Shown here: positions 20,752 to 29,943 of the stretch, in pieces
How positions within the stretch are numbered: position 1 is the stretch's first letter
Layout: every line of letters starts with the position of its first letter
DNA from: Acetobacter oryzoeni
GTDB taxonomy: Bacteria; Pseudomonadota; Alphaproteobacteria; Acetobacterales; Acetobacteraceae
Assembly: GCF_004014775.2 (NCBI RefSeq)
Contig: NZ_CP042808.1
Span: 1,950,001 to 2,014,000 of the forward strand
Direction of reading: 5' to 3'
Length of the DNA stretch: 64,000 bases
Position numbers and translations under genes: made by a program
Notes under the pieces: model-generated
What the model was told of the DNA's origin: nothing
Database searches by the model: none
The model's input: the letters and a program-made list of their open reading frames with translations, nothing else

Positions 20752-22956
20752 TTAAGCTTTTTTAGCAGCCCAAGGCGGCGCAATCTTGCCAACTGCGGCA
20801 CGACGGCTGACCCAATCCTGCAAATCAGCAAACTGACGCACACGCGCAGTGCCCGGCCAGAGCAATCCATCCGCCGCAGTAAACACCACAGCCTGACGTA
20901 ATCCTCCATCTGAGTATTTTTGCAGAGCAACACCGAGGCCTCGTGTCATGACGGGCAACTGCTCCAATGGGAAAATCAGGAACCGCCGGTTATCCCCTAC
21001 AACAGCGACGTGGTCTCCCTCTGCTGGCACGCATACACGGGCAAACTCACCTTCCTTCAGGTTCAGAACCTGCCGGCCAGAGCGTTTTTCCGCCACCAAA
21101 GTTTCATCATCCACGAGCATGCCGCGCCCAGCGCTTGAGGCCACCAAGCGGCGTTTTCCATCTTCTATGGGGAAAACGGCCAGAAGATCCTCATCATTGG
21201 AAAGATCAATCAACAGGCGAATAGGCTGCCCATCTCCACGGCCTCGTGGCAGGTCCGCCCCTTTTACGGTATAGGCGCGCCCATCTGTTGCAAAGAAACA
21301 CAACCGATCTGTAGTCTGGCAAGGAATGGCCAGCTTAAGGGCATCTCCTTCCTTAAACTTCTGGTTTTCCAGATCAACATTGTGGCCCTTAACCGCACGC
21401 ACCCAGCCTTTTTGAGAAAGGATCATGGTGAGCGGTTCACGCTCCACTTCTTCCACCACGGAAATATCAACCGGCTTGGGCGCAGAAAGAATGGTGCTTC
21501 TACGCTCACCCAAACGGCCTTTTCCAAAGGCCTTGATCATACCGGTCAGTTCGCGCTCGATTGTTTTCCAGCGCTGTTTTTCGCTATCAAGCAACGCCAT
21601 CAATGCTGCTTTCTCAGCAGAAAGTGCGTCATGCTCCTTGCGAATTTCCATTTCCTCAAGCCGGCGCAAACTCCGCAACCGCATGTTGAGCACGGATTCT
21701 GCCTGCAAGTCTGTCAGCTTGAACGTGGCTATCAAGCTGGCCTTGGCATCATCCTCTTCACGGATAATGCGGATAACCTCATCCAGATTCAGGTAGACAG
21801 CCAGAAAACCCGAAAGAATTTCCAGCCGCCGCTCTACAGCTGTCAGTCTATGGCGGCTGCGGCGTTCCAGCACCTCATGCCGATGGTCCAGCCATGCCTG
21901 AATAACCTGTTTAAGCCCCATGACACCAGGTGAGCGATCCGCCCCCAGCACATTCATGTTCAGGCCAAAGCGGCTTTCCAGCGGTGTGGCACGGAACAGC
22001 GTTTCCATCAGCACTTCTGGTTCTATGCCACGTGTTTTAGGCTCTAGAATCAGGCGGATTTCATCCGTACTTTCATCACGGATATCCCCCAGCAGAGGCA
22101 GTTTTTTCTGGTCCAGCAAATCCGCAATCTGCTCAATCAGGCGCGATTTCTGCACCTGATACGGAATTTGCGTCACCACAATATGCCATGTGCCAAAACG
22201 GCCTTGCTCAACCTCCCACCGCGCACGCATCCTAAAGCTACCGCGCCCGGTTTCGTACGCCTGCAAAATGGCATCCGAATCTTCAACAATCAGACCACCG
22301 GTTGGAAAATCCGGCCCCGGCATAAGCTCTAGCAGCTCCTGCGTGGTAGCCGAGGGCTTGCACACCAGCAGGGCAGCAGCAGCGCATACTTCTGCCGCAT
22401 TATGGGGTGGAATGCTGGTTGCCATACCCACAGCAATACCTGCCGCACCATTGGCAAGCAGATTGGGGAAGGCCGATGGCAGAACAACGGGTTCCTGCTC
22501 CTCACCATCATAGGTGGGGCGGAAATCTACGGCATCATCTTCAATGCCATCCAACAGGGCCACGGCAACTTCTGTCAGACGGGCTTCCGTGTACCGCATG
22601 GCGGCCGGGTTATCACCATCAACAGAACCGAAGTTCCCCTGCCCTTCTACCAGCGGGTACCGTGCGGCAAAATCCTGCGCCAACCGCACCAGAGCTTCGT
22701 ACACCGAAGCATCACCATGCGGGTGAAACTTACCGATAACATCACCCACCACGCGGGCGCATTTTTTGAAGCCGGAAGCCGGATCTAGCCGGAGCTGATG
22801 CATGGCATAAACCAAGCGCCTGTGCACCGGCTTAAGCCCATCCCGCACATCCGGCAAAGAGCGGGACATGATGGTGGAAAGCGCATAGGCCAGATAACGC
22901 TCACTCAGCGCCTCCGCCAGTTTTGTTTCCTCAATATGTCCTGCGGTTTCGCTCAT
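20752..22956 (-). CDS. parC: DNA topoisomerase IV subunit A
   Basis: Decatenating type II topoisomerase subunit. 734 residues. The breakage-reunion domain begins RSLPDVRDGLKPVHRRL and contains GDVIGKFHPHGDASVYEAL, the quinolone region, and the catalytic tyrosine in AAMRYTEARLT. The C-terminal beta-pinwheel is short and lacks an obvious GyrA box, which with the length separates it from GyrA. It is 78 bases after recO on the same strand. Confidence 0.95.
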   Translation of the reverse strand: MSETAGHIEETKLAEALSERYLAYALSTIMSRSLPDVRDGLKPVHRRLVYAMHQLRLDPASGFKKCARVVGDVIGKFHPHGDASVYEALVRLAQDFAARYPLVEGQGNFGSVDGDNPAAMRYTEARLTEVAVALLDGIEDDAVDFRPTYDGEEQEPVVLPSAFPNLLANGAAGIAVGMATSIPPHNAAEVCAAAALLVCKPSATTQELLELMPGPDFPTGGLIVEDSDAILQAYETGRGSFRMRARWEVEQGRFGTWHIVVTQIPYQVQKSRLIEQIADLLDQKKLPLLGDIRDESTDEIRLILEPKTRGIEPEVLMETLFRATPLESRFGLNMNVLGADRSPGVMGLKQVIQAWLDHRHEVLERRSRHRLTAVERRLEILSGFLAVYLNLDEVIRIIREEDDAKASLIATFKLTDLQAESVLNMRLRSLRRLEEMEIRKEHDALSAEKAALMALLDSEKQRWKTIERELTGMIKAFGKGRLGERRSTILSAPKPVDISVVEEVEREPLTMILSQKGWVRAVKGHNVDLENQKFKEGDALKLAIPCQTTDRLCFFATDGRAYTVKGADLPRGRGDGQPIRLLIDLSNDEDLLAVFPIEDGKRRLVASSAGRGMLVDDETLVAEKRSGRQVLNLKEGEFARVCVPAEGDHVAVVGDNRRFLIFPLEQLPVMTRGLGVALQKYSDGGLRQAVVFTAADGLLWPGTARVRQFADLQDWVSRRAAVGKIAPPWAAKKA

Positions 22957-23034
22957 CTGCCATCCCTGGAAAGCTGTGCATGATCCATTAGAAACAAGAC
23001 ATACAGCCCTCGTATCGGTTGTGCCAGTCTTGCG

Positions 23035-23826
23035 CTACTCGGTTATTGGTGTTTGGTCTGCCAGAACACGCATTTCCAGCCTGTCATACAGCCGTTGGCG
23101 TGCTGCAGGTAACGGTAAATGGCGTTGGCCAAAGGCATCCCGCGCCAGAAAGTGGCCTGTTAAGCGCAAACCTTCCAGCCAATCTGCCGCATTACCGGTT
23201 TGTTCTGTATCCCGCAAAAAAGATGGAAGCGGCAAGAGCCGATCTTTCCATTCTCCCGCACCTTCTTCGCTAACTGCGCGGCCTGTACGTGGTGAAACAT
23301 AATGCAAATTTTCTGTGCTACCGGTAACGGCACAAGCTGATAGATCCAGCCCAAAGCCTAACGTTGCCAGCAATGCCATTTCCCACCGCACAACGTGGGG
23401 CATACCTTCACGTTCTGCAACAACAGGATCATACCCCAAAAAGGTAAGCAAACGCACTGTTTCTGCAAAAAGGAACGGGCAAGGATCAGCTTCTGGCAAG
23501 GTTACATCTGCCAATACGCAAACTGATTGCACCATGCTTAACGCTAACGGAGCATCCAGCAGACGTGCGGCACAGGCGTAAAGTAATTCACCTGAAATTT
23601 GTAATAATGCAGCAGCGCTGCGTTTATGAAGGCTTGTTTTAACAACATTGCCCGGCTGCCACAGGGCGCGGCCTGCTTTACTGGCTCCGCCATAGGCAAT
23701 GCCCCTTAGGGGACCGTAATCTTCTGTAAGAACATGCACGCGTGCACTGGTTTCACCCTGCACACCCGCAAAAAGCACAAGGGCGGGAGCCTCCTTTTGA
23801 TAGGAAGTCCCGCCCTTGTCCGTCAT
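23035..23826 (-). CDS. recO: DNA repair protein RecO
   Basis: Recombination mediator that helps load RecA on SSB-coated DNA. 263 residues. The N-terminal OB-fold matches the family from EAPALVLFAGVQGETSARVH through RGIAYGGASKAGR, then a helical C-terminal domain. Alphaproteobacterial RecO proteins lack the zinc cysteines, as here. The ATG at 23826 has only a weak ribosome site; the 5' codons are also part of a strong hairpin (see terminator at 23778). It follows tsf by 15 bases. Confidence 0.92.
   Translation of the reverse strand: MTDKGGTSYQKEAPALVLFAGVQGETSARVHVLTEDYGPLRGIAYGGASKAGRALWQPGNVVKTSLHKRSAAALLQISGELLYACAARLLDAPLALSMVQSVCVLADVTLPEADPCPFLFAETVRLLTFLGYDPVVAEREGMPHVVRWEMALLATLGFGLDLSACAVTGSTENLHYVSPRTGRAVSEEGAGEWKDRLLPLPSFLRDTEQTGNAADWLEGLRLTGHFLARDAFGQRHLPLPAARQRLYDRLEMRVLADQTPITE
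23778..23818 (-). terminator. tsf terminator hairpin lying inside the recO 5' coding region
   Basis: Perfect 11-bp inverted repeat CAAGGGCGGGA / TCCCGCCCTTG followed, on the minus strand, by TGCTTTTTGC. It is in the first 20 codons of recO, 23 bases beyond the tsf stop. The loop includes an AAAAGGAGG sequence resembling a ribosome binding site. Confidence 0.7.
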
Positions 23827-23841
23827 TCGGAAAGCCCGACC

Positions 23842-24747
23842 TTAGACGCCAGCAACCTTTGCAACTTCAGCTGCAAAGTCATCAGCTTCTTTTTCAATGC
23901 CTTCACCCAGCTGGAAGCGGTCAAAGCCAACCAGCTTAACGCCAGCTTTCTTCAGCACGTCTTTCACGCGGGTTTCACCATCATGTACCCATACCTGTTC
24001 CAGAAGCACAACTTCTTCGTAGAACTTACGAATACGGCCTTCGACCATCTTTTCGATGATAGCTTCTGGCTTGCCGGAAGCGCGGGACTGTTCGATCAGC
24101 ACTGCGCGTTCACGTTCAACTTCTGCCGGATCAAGGCTGGAAACATCCAGAGCAGAAGGACGTGTGGCAGCAACATGCATACCAACCTGACGGCCAAGCT
24201 GTTCGATAGCTTCATCAGCTGTCGGAGCTTCAACGGCGGCCAGAACACCAATCTTACCCAGACCGGGGCGCAGCGCACCATGCACATAGGTTGCCACAAC
24301 GCCAGACGGCACAGTGAACACACGAGCCCGGCGCAGGGTCATGTTTTCACCAATGGTCGCAACCAGATGCGTCAGCTCATCAGCAACTGTGCGGCCGGTT
24401 TCAAGCGTGGCAGCCTTAATGGCTTCCAGATCTTCACCAACCTTCAGCGCAACTTTAGCAACGGATTCCACAAAGTTCTGGAAGGATTCGTTACGAGCCA
24501 CAAAGTCGGTTTCGGCATTCACTTCAACCATCGCAGCCACTTTGTCTGCAGAAGCAACGCCTACCAGACCTTCAGCAGCAACACGGCCAGATTTTTTTGC
24601 CGCAGCAGCAAGACCCTTGGTGCGCAGCCAATCAATAGCGGCTTCAATATCACCGTTGGCTTCGTTCAGTGCTTTTTTGCAGTCCATCATGCCTGCGCCG
24701 GTTTTTTCGCGCAGATCCTTGACCAGTGCAGCTGTAATTGCCGCCAT
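23842..24747 (-). CDS. tsf: Elongation factor Ts
   Basis: Nucleotide exchange factor for EF-Tu. 301 residues from ATG at 24747 with AAGGAG upstream. The UBA-like N-terminus ([18 protein letters not shown]) and the core signature [14 protein letters not shown] are present. It follows rpsB, separated by a terminator-like hairpin, the usual bacterial order. Confidence 0.98.
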   Translation of the reverse strand: MAAITAALVKDLREKTGAGMMDCKKALNEANGDIEAAIDWLRTKGLAAAAKKSGRVAAEGLVGVASADKVAAMVEVNAETDFVARNESFQNFVESVAKVALKVGEDLEAIKAATLETGRTVADELTHLVATIGENMTLRRARVFTVPSGVVATYVHGALRPGLGKIGVLAAVEAPTADEAIEQLGRQVGMHVAATRPSALDVSSLDPAEVERERAVLIEQSRASGKPEAIIEKMVEGRIRKFYEEVVLLEQVWVHDGETRVKDVLKKAGVKLVGFDRFQLGEGIEKEADDFAAEVAKVAGV

Positions 24748-24836
24748 AATTCCATACTCCTTGAAAAACCCGAACGCGCCCACTCAGGGGCGCGAACCGG
24801 AATATTCCATGGCCTGCCAATGCAGGCATTCATGCA

Positions 24837-24870
24837 GGAAAAAACAGCCCGGCATGATAACCGGGCTGTT
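24837..24870 (-). terminator. Terminator or attenuator between rpsB and tsf
   Basis: Perfect 10-bp stem AACAGCCCGG / CCGGGCTGTT, with a run of six T on the minus strand. Because tsf is needed too, it probably acts as a partial terminator. Confidence 0.8.
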
Positions 24871-24881
24871 TGTGTATTCCG

Positions 24882-25688
24882 TTAGCTTGCAGCCGGTGCT
24901 GGAGCTTCTGCTGCAGGGGCAGCAGCTGCCGGAGCAGCTTCAAGAGCAGGCTCAACAGGCAGTTCTTCAGCAGCGCCGATATCCTGACCGGAAGCACCCA
25001 GTTCTGCGGAAATACCGTCCAGAACTGCGGAAGAAACCAGATCACAATACAGGCCGATAGCGCGGATGGCATCATCGTTACCCGGGATCGGGAAGGTTAC
25101 GCCACGCGGATCGGAGTTGCTGTCCAGAATGGCCACAACCGGGATACCCAGCTTGTTGGCTTCTTCAATAGCCAGCTTTTCCTTATTGGTGTCGATCACG
25201 AACAGGATGTCCGGCAGGCCACCCATTTCCTTGATCCCGCCCAAAGAGCGTTCCAGCTTGTCGCGCTGGCGGGTCATGTCCAGAATTTCTTTCTTGGTCA
25301 GACCAGCTGTTGCGCCGTCCAGCGTTTCTTCAATGCCACGCAGGCGCTTGATGGAGCCCTGAATGGTCTTCCAGTTTGTCAGCATACCGCCGAGCCAGCG
25401 GTGGTTGACGTAATACTGACCGCAGCGACGTGCAGCTTCTGCGATCGGATCCTGCGCAGCACGCTTGGTGCCAACAAACAGAACGCGGCCACCACCGGCA
25501 ACAGTGTTGCGGATAGCCTGCAGAGCGCGATCAAGCAGGCCAACGGTCTGCTGCAGATCAATGATATGAACCTGGTTGCGCACACCGAACAGGTATGGCG
25601 CCATGCGCGGGTTCCAGCGACGGGTGTGGTGACCAAAGTGAACACCAGCTTCCAGAAGCTGACGAAGGGTAAAATCAGGCATCGCCAT
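24882..25688 (-). CDS. rpsB: 30S ribosomal protein S2
   Basis: 268 residues. Signature [17 protein letters not shown] at the N-terminus and [13 protein letters not shown] and [10 protein letters not shown] further on. The last 25 residues are an Ala/Pro-rich tail that varies among alphaproteobacteria. Start at ATG 25688 (TAGGA upstream); a second ATG is two codons later. Followed by tsf. Confidence 0.98.
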   Translation of the reverse strand: MAMPDFTLRQLLEAGVHFGHHTRRWNPRMAPYLFGVRNQVHIIDLQQTVGLLDRALQAIRNTVAGGGRVLFVGTKRAAQDPIAEAARRCGQYYVNHRWLGGMLTNWKTIQGSIKRLRGIEETLDGATAGLTKKEILDMTRQRDKLERSLGGIKEMGGLPDILFVIDTNKEKLAIEEANKLGIPVVAILDSNSDPRGVTFPIPGNDDAIRAIGLYCDLVSSAVLDGISAELGASGQDIGAAEELPVEPALEAAPAAAAPAAEAPAPAAS

Positions 25689-25854
25689 AAGCGTATTCCT
25701 ACCTTTCTGGTTATTCCTCCGCGAGGGGTTACCCTGCCAGACAGACAGAGCACCAGATGGTGTTTTCCTCGCGTGCGTTATGCTCCCGGCCTTGACCGAG
25801 CGCGGCTCTTATGGCCGTTTTTTTGCGCCCGGACAAGACAAAAAACACTGTTTA

Positions 25855-26982
25855 TTAAGCTGCGTCTTCTGATTGGGAGGCTGTTTCCACCGGATGCGCG
25901 TATTTGTTGGGCACACCGCTACGTGCCAGCAGAGCACGAAGTGACTTTACAACTGGGAACACTTCAACGTTGTGGTCCCCACCCAGTTCGCGCCATGCAT
26001 TCTGTTCCATTTCCACAATTTCACGATCTTCTTCAAAGATGCGGTGTGTAAAAATACCCAGTGCAGGCCATGCCAGATTGAGCAAGAAGTTCCATTTGGG
26101 TTTTTTAACAGAAAGCAGACCAAATGCCTGTGTAACCTGCTGCGTTTCGCCCAGCGGCACATAGGATGTCCACAGATCCATAATCAGATCACCATCCTTA
26201 TCGTGGATCTGCAGAGTCTGATATGGATAGGTCGTGCGGATGGACACAACTTCTTCAACCGGCTGTTCGCGGCCTTCAAAATCATGGTGTTTGCCAAAAA
26301 TCAGGGCTTCTGCAAGCGGCTGATTGCCACCTTTACGGGCAAAGCTGTAGCGTGCTTCCAGGAAGTCATCACCCTTGTCCTGCCCCAAAAAACGGGCCGT
26401 GATGGAACCCATCTGCCGGCGGTGCAGGAACTGATGGTTCATGTCCATCAGGTTTTCATGCATGAAGGTATAGTGGCATTTCAGGCGTGGGCTGAACATG
26501 CGGGTTTTGTATTCCGGGTTACCCACTTGCGCCACATCAGGCACGGGAACCTTATCTGCCAAAGCCGGATCACCGGGAAAGATAAAGATCAGGCCGCTTT
26601 TTTCACGGCAAGGGTAGGATTTAACCGGGCGCCCCACCCCTTCTTTATTCAAATAAGGTACGGTCACGCACTTGCCGGCGCGATCAAATGCCCACCCGTG
26701 GTAGCAGCATTTTACGCAGCCCTTATCATCTACAACCCCTTTGCTCAGCGGCACCTGCCGATGTGCGCAACGGTCTTCCAGCGCATAGACAGGCCCATAT
26801 TCAGGGCGAATAAGTGCAATGGGGTGCCCCGCATAGCGTGCGGCAAATGCTTTGCCGGGGCGCACTTTATGCGACCACGCCACAGGGTACCAGAAATTAG
26901 GATCACAATCGATCTGCCGAAGATCATAATGCGGCGTATTCGAACCGTCCGCCTGTTTGCCCTTGGCCTCTTCCACCAGCAT
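25855..26982 (-). CDS. Rieske-type non-haem iron oxygenase (ring-hydroxylating dioxygenase alpha-subunit family)
   Basis: 375 residues from ATG at 26982 with AAAGGG upstream. The N-terminal Rieske domain has both cluster-binding motifs, CAHRQVPLSKG and CCYHGWAFD (about residues 71-95). The catalytic domain has HENLMDMNHQFLHR, giving the D...H...H mononuclear iron ligands. The overall shape resembles single-component oxygenases such as VanA and the pheophorbide/sterol-active group. No reductase or ferredoxin gene lies next to it. Substrate unknown; a hydrophobic ring compound is plausible (inference). It is upstream of rpsB with 166 bases between. Confidence 0.88.
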   Translation of the reverse strand: MLVEEAKGKQADGSNTPHYDLRQIDCDPNFWYPVAWSHKVRPGKAFAARYAGHPIALIRPEYGPVYALEDRCAHRQVPLSKGVVDDKGCVKCCYHGWAFDRAGKCVTVPYLNKEGVGRPVKSYPCREKSGLIFIFPGDPALADKVPVPDVAQVGNPEYKTRMFSPRLKCHYTFMHENLMDMNHQFLHRRQMGSITARFLGQDKGDDFLEARYSFARKGGNQPLAEALIFGKHHDFEGREQPVEEVVSIRTTYPYQTLQIHDKDGDLIMDLWTSYVPLGETQQVTQAFGLLSVKKPKWNFLLNLAWPALGIFTHRIFEEDREIVEMEQNAWRELGGDHNVEVFPVVKSLRALLARSGVPNKYAHPVETASQSEDAA

Positions 26983-27291
26983 GACGTCACCCTTTCAGAA
27001 TCCAACAAGGCCGATGCAGCAGGAACAACATCACCTTTAAAACATGCCTATGCCCACGTGCTCCCCAGTGCCGAATTACGGAACCATCAGAGCAAACATG
27101 GGCGGGGATGACGCCTTCAAGATATTGAAGCTGCTTTTTGCTCAGCCCTGCCGCGCCATCACATAGGTGGGAAGGCTAGCCGATTTTACACGCTGCGCCC
27201 AGATGCAAACAGCCAACCAAGCTGTGCACTGGCCGCAACGGTCCTATCCTGCCAAGCCACATGCCTAACAGGATATCTGGTCTTCATTGCA
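26983..27291. other. Gap without a supported gene
   Basis: About 309 bases between the Rieske gene start and the end of the secreted-peptide gene. It must hold the Rieske promoter. A short minus-strand open frame (roughly 27176 down to 26990, no good start or ribosome site) and a 40-codon plus-strand frame from 27046 are visible, but neither has supporting features. I see no tRNA or strong hairpin. Confidence 0.5.
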
Positions 27292-27687
27292 TTATTGTGG
27301 TGCGTGATTTTCTTGCAAATGCGTAGAAGACGGCTGATTGTTACCGGGGATTGTTTCACTTGGGCTTTCCATAACCCCATTTTTTTTGTCGTGCTGGCTA
27401 TGGTGCGGATGGTATTCTTTAACCGGGTGGGCTGGGTGTTTTCCATCGTTCGAAGGCGGTTGCGTGCCCGGTTGCTCATCTACCGTGCGCGGATTGCTCC
27501 ATAGCTTTTTAGATGGATCAACATGCTCACCATTTGGCCCTACCGCTGCCTTTGATGGAGGCTGCCCCTGTTGGGAGGCTGCACCCTCTGCTGTAGGTGG
27601 CGTGCCACTATTATCTTGAGCCATAGCCAATGCCGGCATCACGCTTAAAGACGCACCAAGCAGCATGGAAGTGAAAATTTTCTGCAT
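27292..27687 (-). CDS. Secreted low-complexity protein, unknown function
   Basis: 131 residues from ATG at 27687 with AAAGGAG upstream. A clear signal peptide (about residues 1-24, ending PALAMAQ) precedes a hydrophilic, disordered-looking chain rich in Pro, Gln, Asn, Ser and His (EYHPHHSQHDKKN). No conserved domain recognised. Similar short secreted proteins are common in Acetobacteraceae genomes but uncharacterised. It is 71 bases after pabC on the same strand. Confidence 0.75.
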   Translation of the reverse strand: MQKIFTSMLLGASLSVMPALAMAQDNSGTPPTAEGAASQQGQPPSKAAVGPNGEHVDPSKKLWSNPRTVDEQPGTQPPSNDGKHPAHPVKEYHPHHSQHDKKNGVMESPSETIPGNNQPSSTHLQENHAPQ

Positions 27688-27758
27688 GGGACACTCCTTT
27701 GGAATAAAATGATGTATCCCGTTTTCCAACGCCAACAATTTGGAAGAGTTGCAAAATT

Positions 27759-28559
27759 TTATTTTTCCAGAATATCCCTTATTTTTCGGTAAGATTCTGG
27801 ATGATATGCAATCTGCTTTCCATCCAAATGCGTCACAACACGCAAGGAAAGACTGTTGGTTAAATAAACACCCTGCGCTTTTACAATATCTGTGTAAGTG
27901 ACCACGCGCTCCTGCACTACTCCTGCATCCAGCAACAGCCTGCGCGCAATCCCCGGCAAAACACCTTCTGTAACTGGAGGAGTTATCAGCCCTTCTTCTG
28001 TTTGCACAACAACATTACTGATTGTACTTTCTGCTATACGCCCCTGCATATTCAGCAAAAAAGCATCATCACACCCTTTACGGTCAGCTTCCTGCCTTGC
28101 CACAACTCCAGGCAAATAACTTAACGACTTAATGCGAGAAAGTGGCGAGCGCTCATCCCGTCGCACCAGAGTGCTCACACACATACGCACAGACTGCTCT
28201 CTAAAATTGCCCGCAGTTCCTGTTATAAAAACCGTTGGTTTGCAGTGTTCTGGTGGCAACAAACCGCGTGGCGCGACCCCACGTGTGACAGTCAACCGAA
28301 TAGAACCATTCTCAAACCCTGCTTGTGCCAAAAACTCTTGCACAGCCTGCAAAGCATCGTCTTGTGTTGGCACAGGCATATCCAAAACCCATGCACCATT
28401 ACAAAGACGCTGATAATGCAATATAAAATGCAAAACCGTTTTGTTTTTAACCCGCAGAGTTTCGAATAACCCGTCTCCTAATGTCACGCCCCGATCCAGA
28501 GGGCTGATAGTGGCTTGTTCAGCGGGATATATTTTTCCGTTTAACCAAACAACACTCAT
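27759..28559 (-). CDS. pabC: Class IV aminotransferase, probable 4-amino-4-deoxychorismate lyase
   Basis: 266 residues. Fold-type IV PLP enzyme: GVTLGDGLFETLRV at the N-terminus, the PLP lysine in RIKSLSYLPGVVARQEA, and GRIAESTISNVVV plus VLPGIARRLLL in the second half. Branched-chain aminotransferase and D-amino acid transaminase share these motifs. The PabC call rests on the four-base overlap with pabB, its partner in p-aminobenzoate synthesis for folate. Confidence 0.88.
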   Translation of the reverse strand: MSVVWLNGKIYPAEQATISPLDRGVTLGDGLFETLRVKNKTVLHFILHYQRLCNGAWVLDMPVPTQDDALQAVQEFLAQAGFENGSIRLTVTRGVAPRGLLPPEHCKPTVFITGTAGNFREQSVRMCVSTLVRRDERSPLSRIKSLSYLPGVVARQEADRKGCDDAFLLNMQGRIAESTISNVVVQTEEGLITPPVTEGVLPGIARRLLLDAGVVQERVVTYTDIVKAQGVYLTNSLSLRVVTHLDGKQIAYHPESYRKIRDILEK

Positions 28560-29941
28560 TCCTGCCCCCAGAACTTCTGAAACGGCGCAAATTTCAGACG
28601 CATTTCTTCATATTCTTTTTCTGGATCAGACAGAATGGTTACACCACCGCCAACACCAATACTCAGGCAATTTTTAAAGCGTTCCAAACTACGGATAATC
28701 ACGGAGCTATCCATGCTGCCATCTGCCCCAATACAAAACACCGTGCCACAATATGCACCACGAGTTGAGGCTTCCAACTCATCTATAATCTGCATCGCCC
28801 GATATTTTGGGGCCCCTGTTACAGACCCCGGCGGCAGGGTTACTTTTAAAAGATCAAAAACATCTTTGTTAGGCAGCAACTTTCCGCGAACCTCTGATAC
28901 CAGATGATGCACGTGCGGAAACTGCTCCACCTCCAACAAGTCTGGCACATGCATGCTGCCTATTTGCGCCATGCGGCCAATATCATGCCGCATAAGATCA
29001 ACTATCATCAGGTTTTCGGCGCGTTCTTTTTCATCATGTAGAAGCGTTTTACGCCAAAAAGCATCTTCTTCCGGCGTTTGCCCACGTGGTGCCGTGCCCT
29101 TGATAGGCCGCGATGATACACAACCATTCGCGTCCACTTTCAAAAACCTTTCTGGAGAGGCAGAAAGTAACGCAAAATCTGGCCCGCATGACAAATACGC
29201 AGCAAAAGGTGCCGGTATTTGTTGCCGCAATGCACGATACACCTCAACACTTGGCAGAGATTCATCTATTTCCGCTGTATGCCGACACGTTATATTCGCC
29301 TGAAAAATATCTCCTGCGGCAATATAGTCCCGCGTTTGTGCAATGCTCTGACAATAAGCATGATGGCTTTGATCTGCCACAAACTGCGTGGTTGTAAGTA
29401 TCTTACATAGCGCAGCATGCTCAGGAAGCTTATTCCACTCACTTATCGACTGCGCTACATGTGCAGAATCTGCAAAGAATTTTGACGTTCCTGCAAGAAA
29501 CACACGTTTTTCAAAGCGATCCCAAATAAAAGCATGATCATACACGCCCGCTGCCAATAAGGGCGTATTTTGATCTTTATGCCGAGAGAAAACGCCCTCC
29601 AGCATCATTCCCGTTTGATAACTGGCAAAGCCAACAAGACCACCCCAGAATGGAATATCTTGCGGGCGCGTTCTATTCGCTCCTTCTTTTAATTCATTAT
29701 GAAAAACACGCAGGGTTTCAAAAACATGACCAGCTGAAACAAAAGGTTGTTTTGTACCGTCCACTTCTATTTCATAAGGCCAAGCCACCACTGTATGGCA
29801 TGGCCTATGGCAAAAAATCTGCCATCGGCTCCGATTGTCTATCTTTCCGCCACTATCCAGAAAAGCACACCACGGCTGATTGCCCCATACCGATAAAACG
29901 GCATCAGGGTTCTTCCATTGCAATTCCCTTATCTGAACCAA
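28556..29941 (-). CDS. pabB: Aminodeoxychorismate synthase component I
   Basis: Converts chorismate with ammonia to aminodeoxychorismate. 461 residues, starting at a TTG (29941) with AGG seven bases upstream. The chorismate-binding domain has SSRPIKGTAPRGQTPEEDAF; the PIKGT lysine separates PabB from anthranilate synthase. VDLMRHDIGR, PPGSVTGAPKYRAMQIIDEL and GAYCGTVF complete the family pattern. The gene starts two bases after the dnaE stop and overlaps pabC by four. The glutaminase PabA is not in the window. Confidence 0.93.
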   Translation of the reverse strand: MVQIRELQWKNPDAVLSVWGNQPWCAFLDSGGKIDNRSRWQIFCHRPCHTVVAWPYEIEVDGTKQPFVSAGHVFETLRVFHNELKEGANRTRPQDIPFWGGLVGFASYQTGMMLEGVFSRHKDQNTPLLAAGVYDHAFIWDRFEKRVFLAGTSKFFADSAHVAQSISEWNKLPEHAALCKILTTTQFVADQSHHAYCQSIAQTRDYIAAGDIFQANITCRHTAEIDESLPSVEVYRALRQQIPAPFAAYLSCGPDFALLSASPERFLKVDANGCVSSRPIKGTAPRGQTPEEDAFWRKTLLHDEKERAENLMIVDLMRHDIGRMAQIGSMHVPDLLEVEQFPHVHHLVSEVRGKLLPNKDVFDLLKVTLPPGSVTGAPKYRAMQIIDELEASTRGAYCGTVFCIGADGSMDSSVIIRSLERFKNCLSIGVGGGVTILSDPEKEYEEMRLKFAPFQKFWGQE

Positions 29942-29943
29942 TG

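Noticed and set aside
26990..27176. Short minus-strand frame before the Rieske gene
   Set aside because: No start codon with a ribosome site and no recognisable domain; treated as noncoding.
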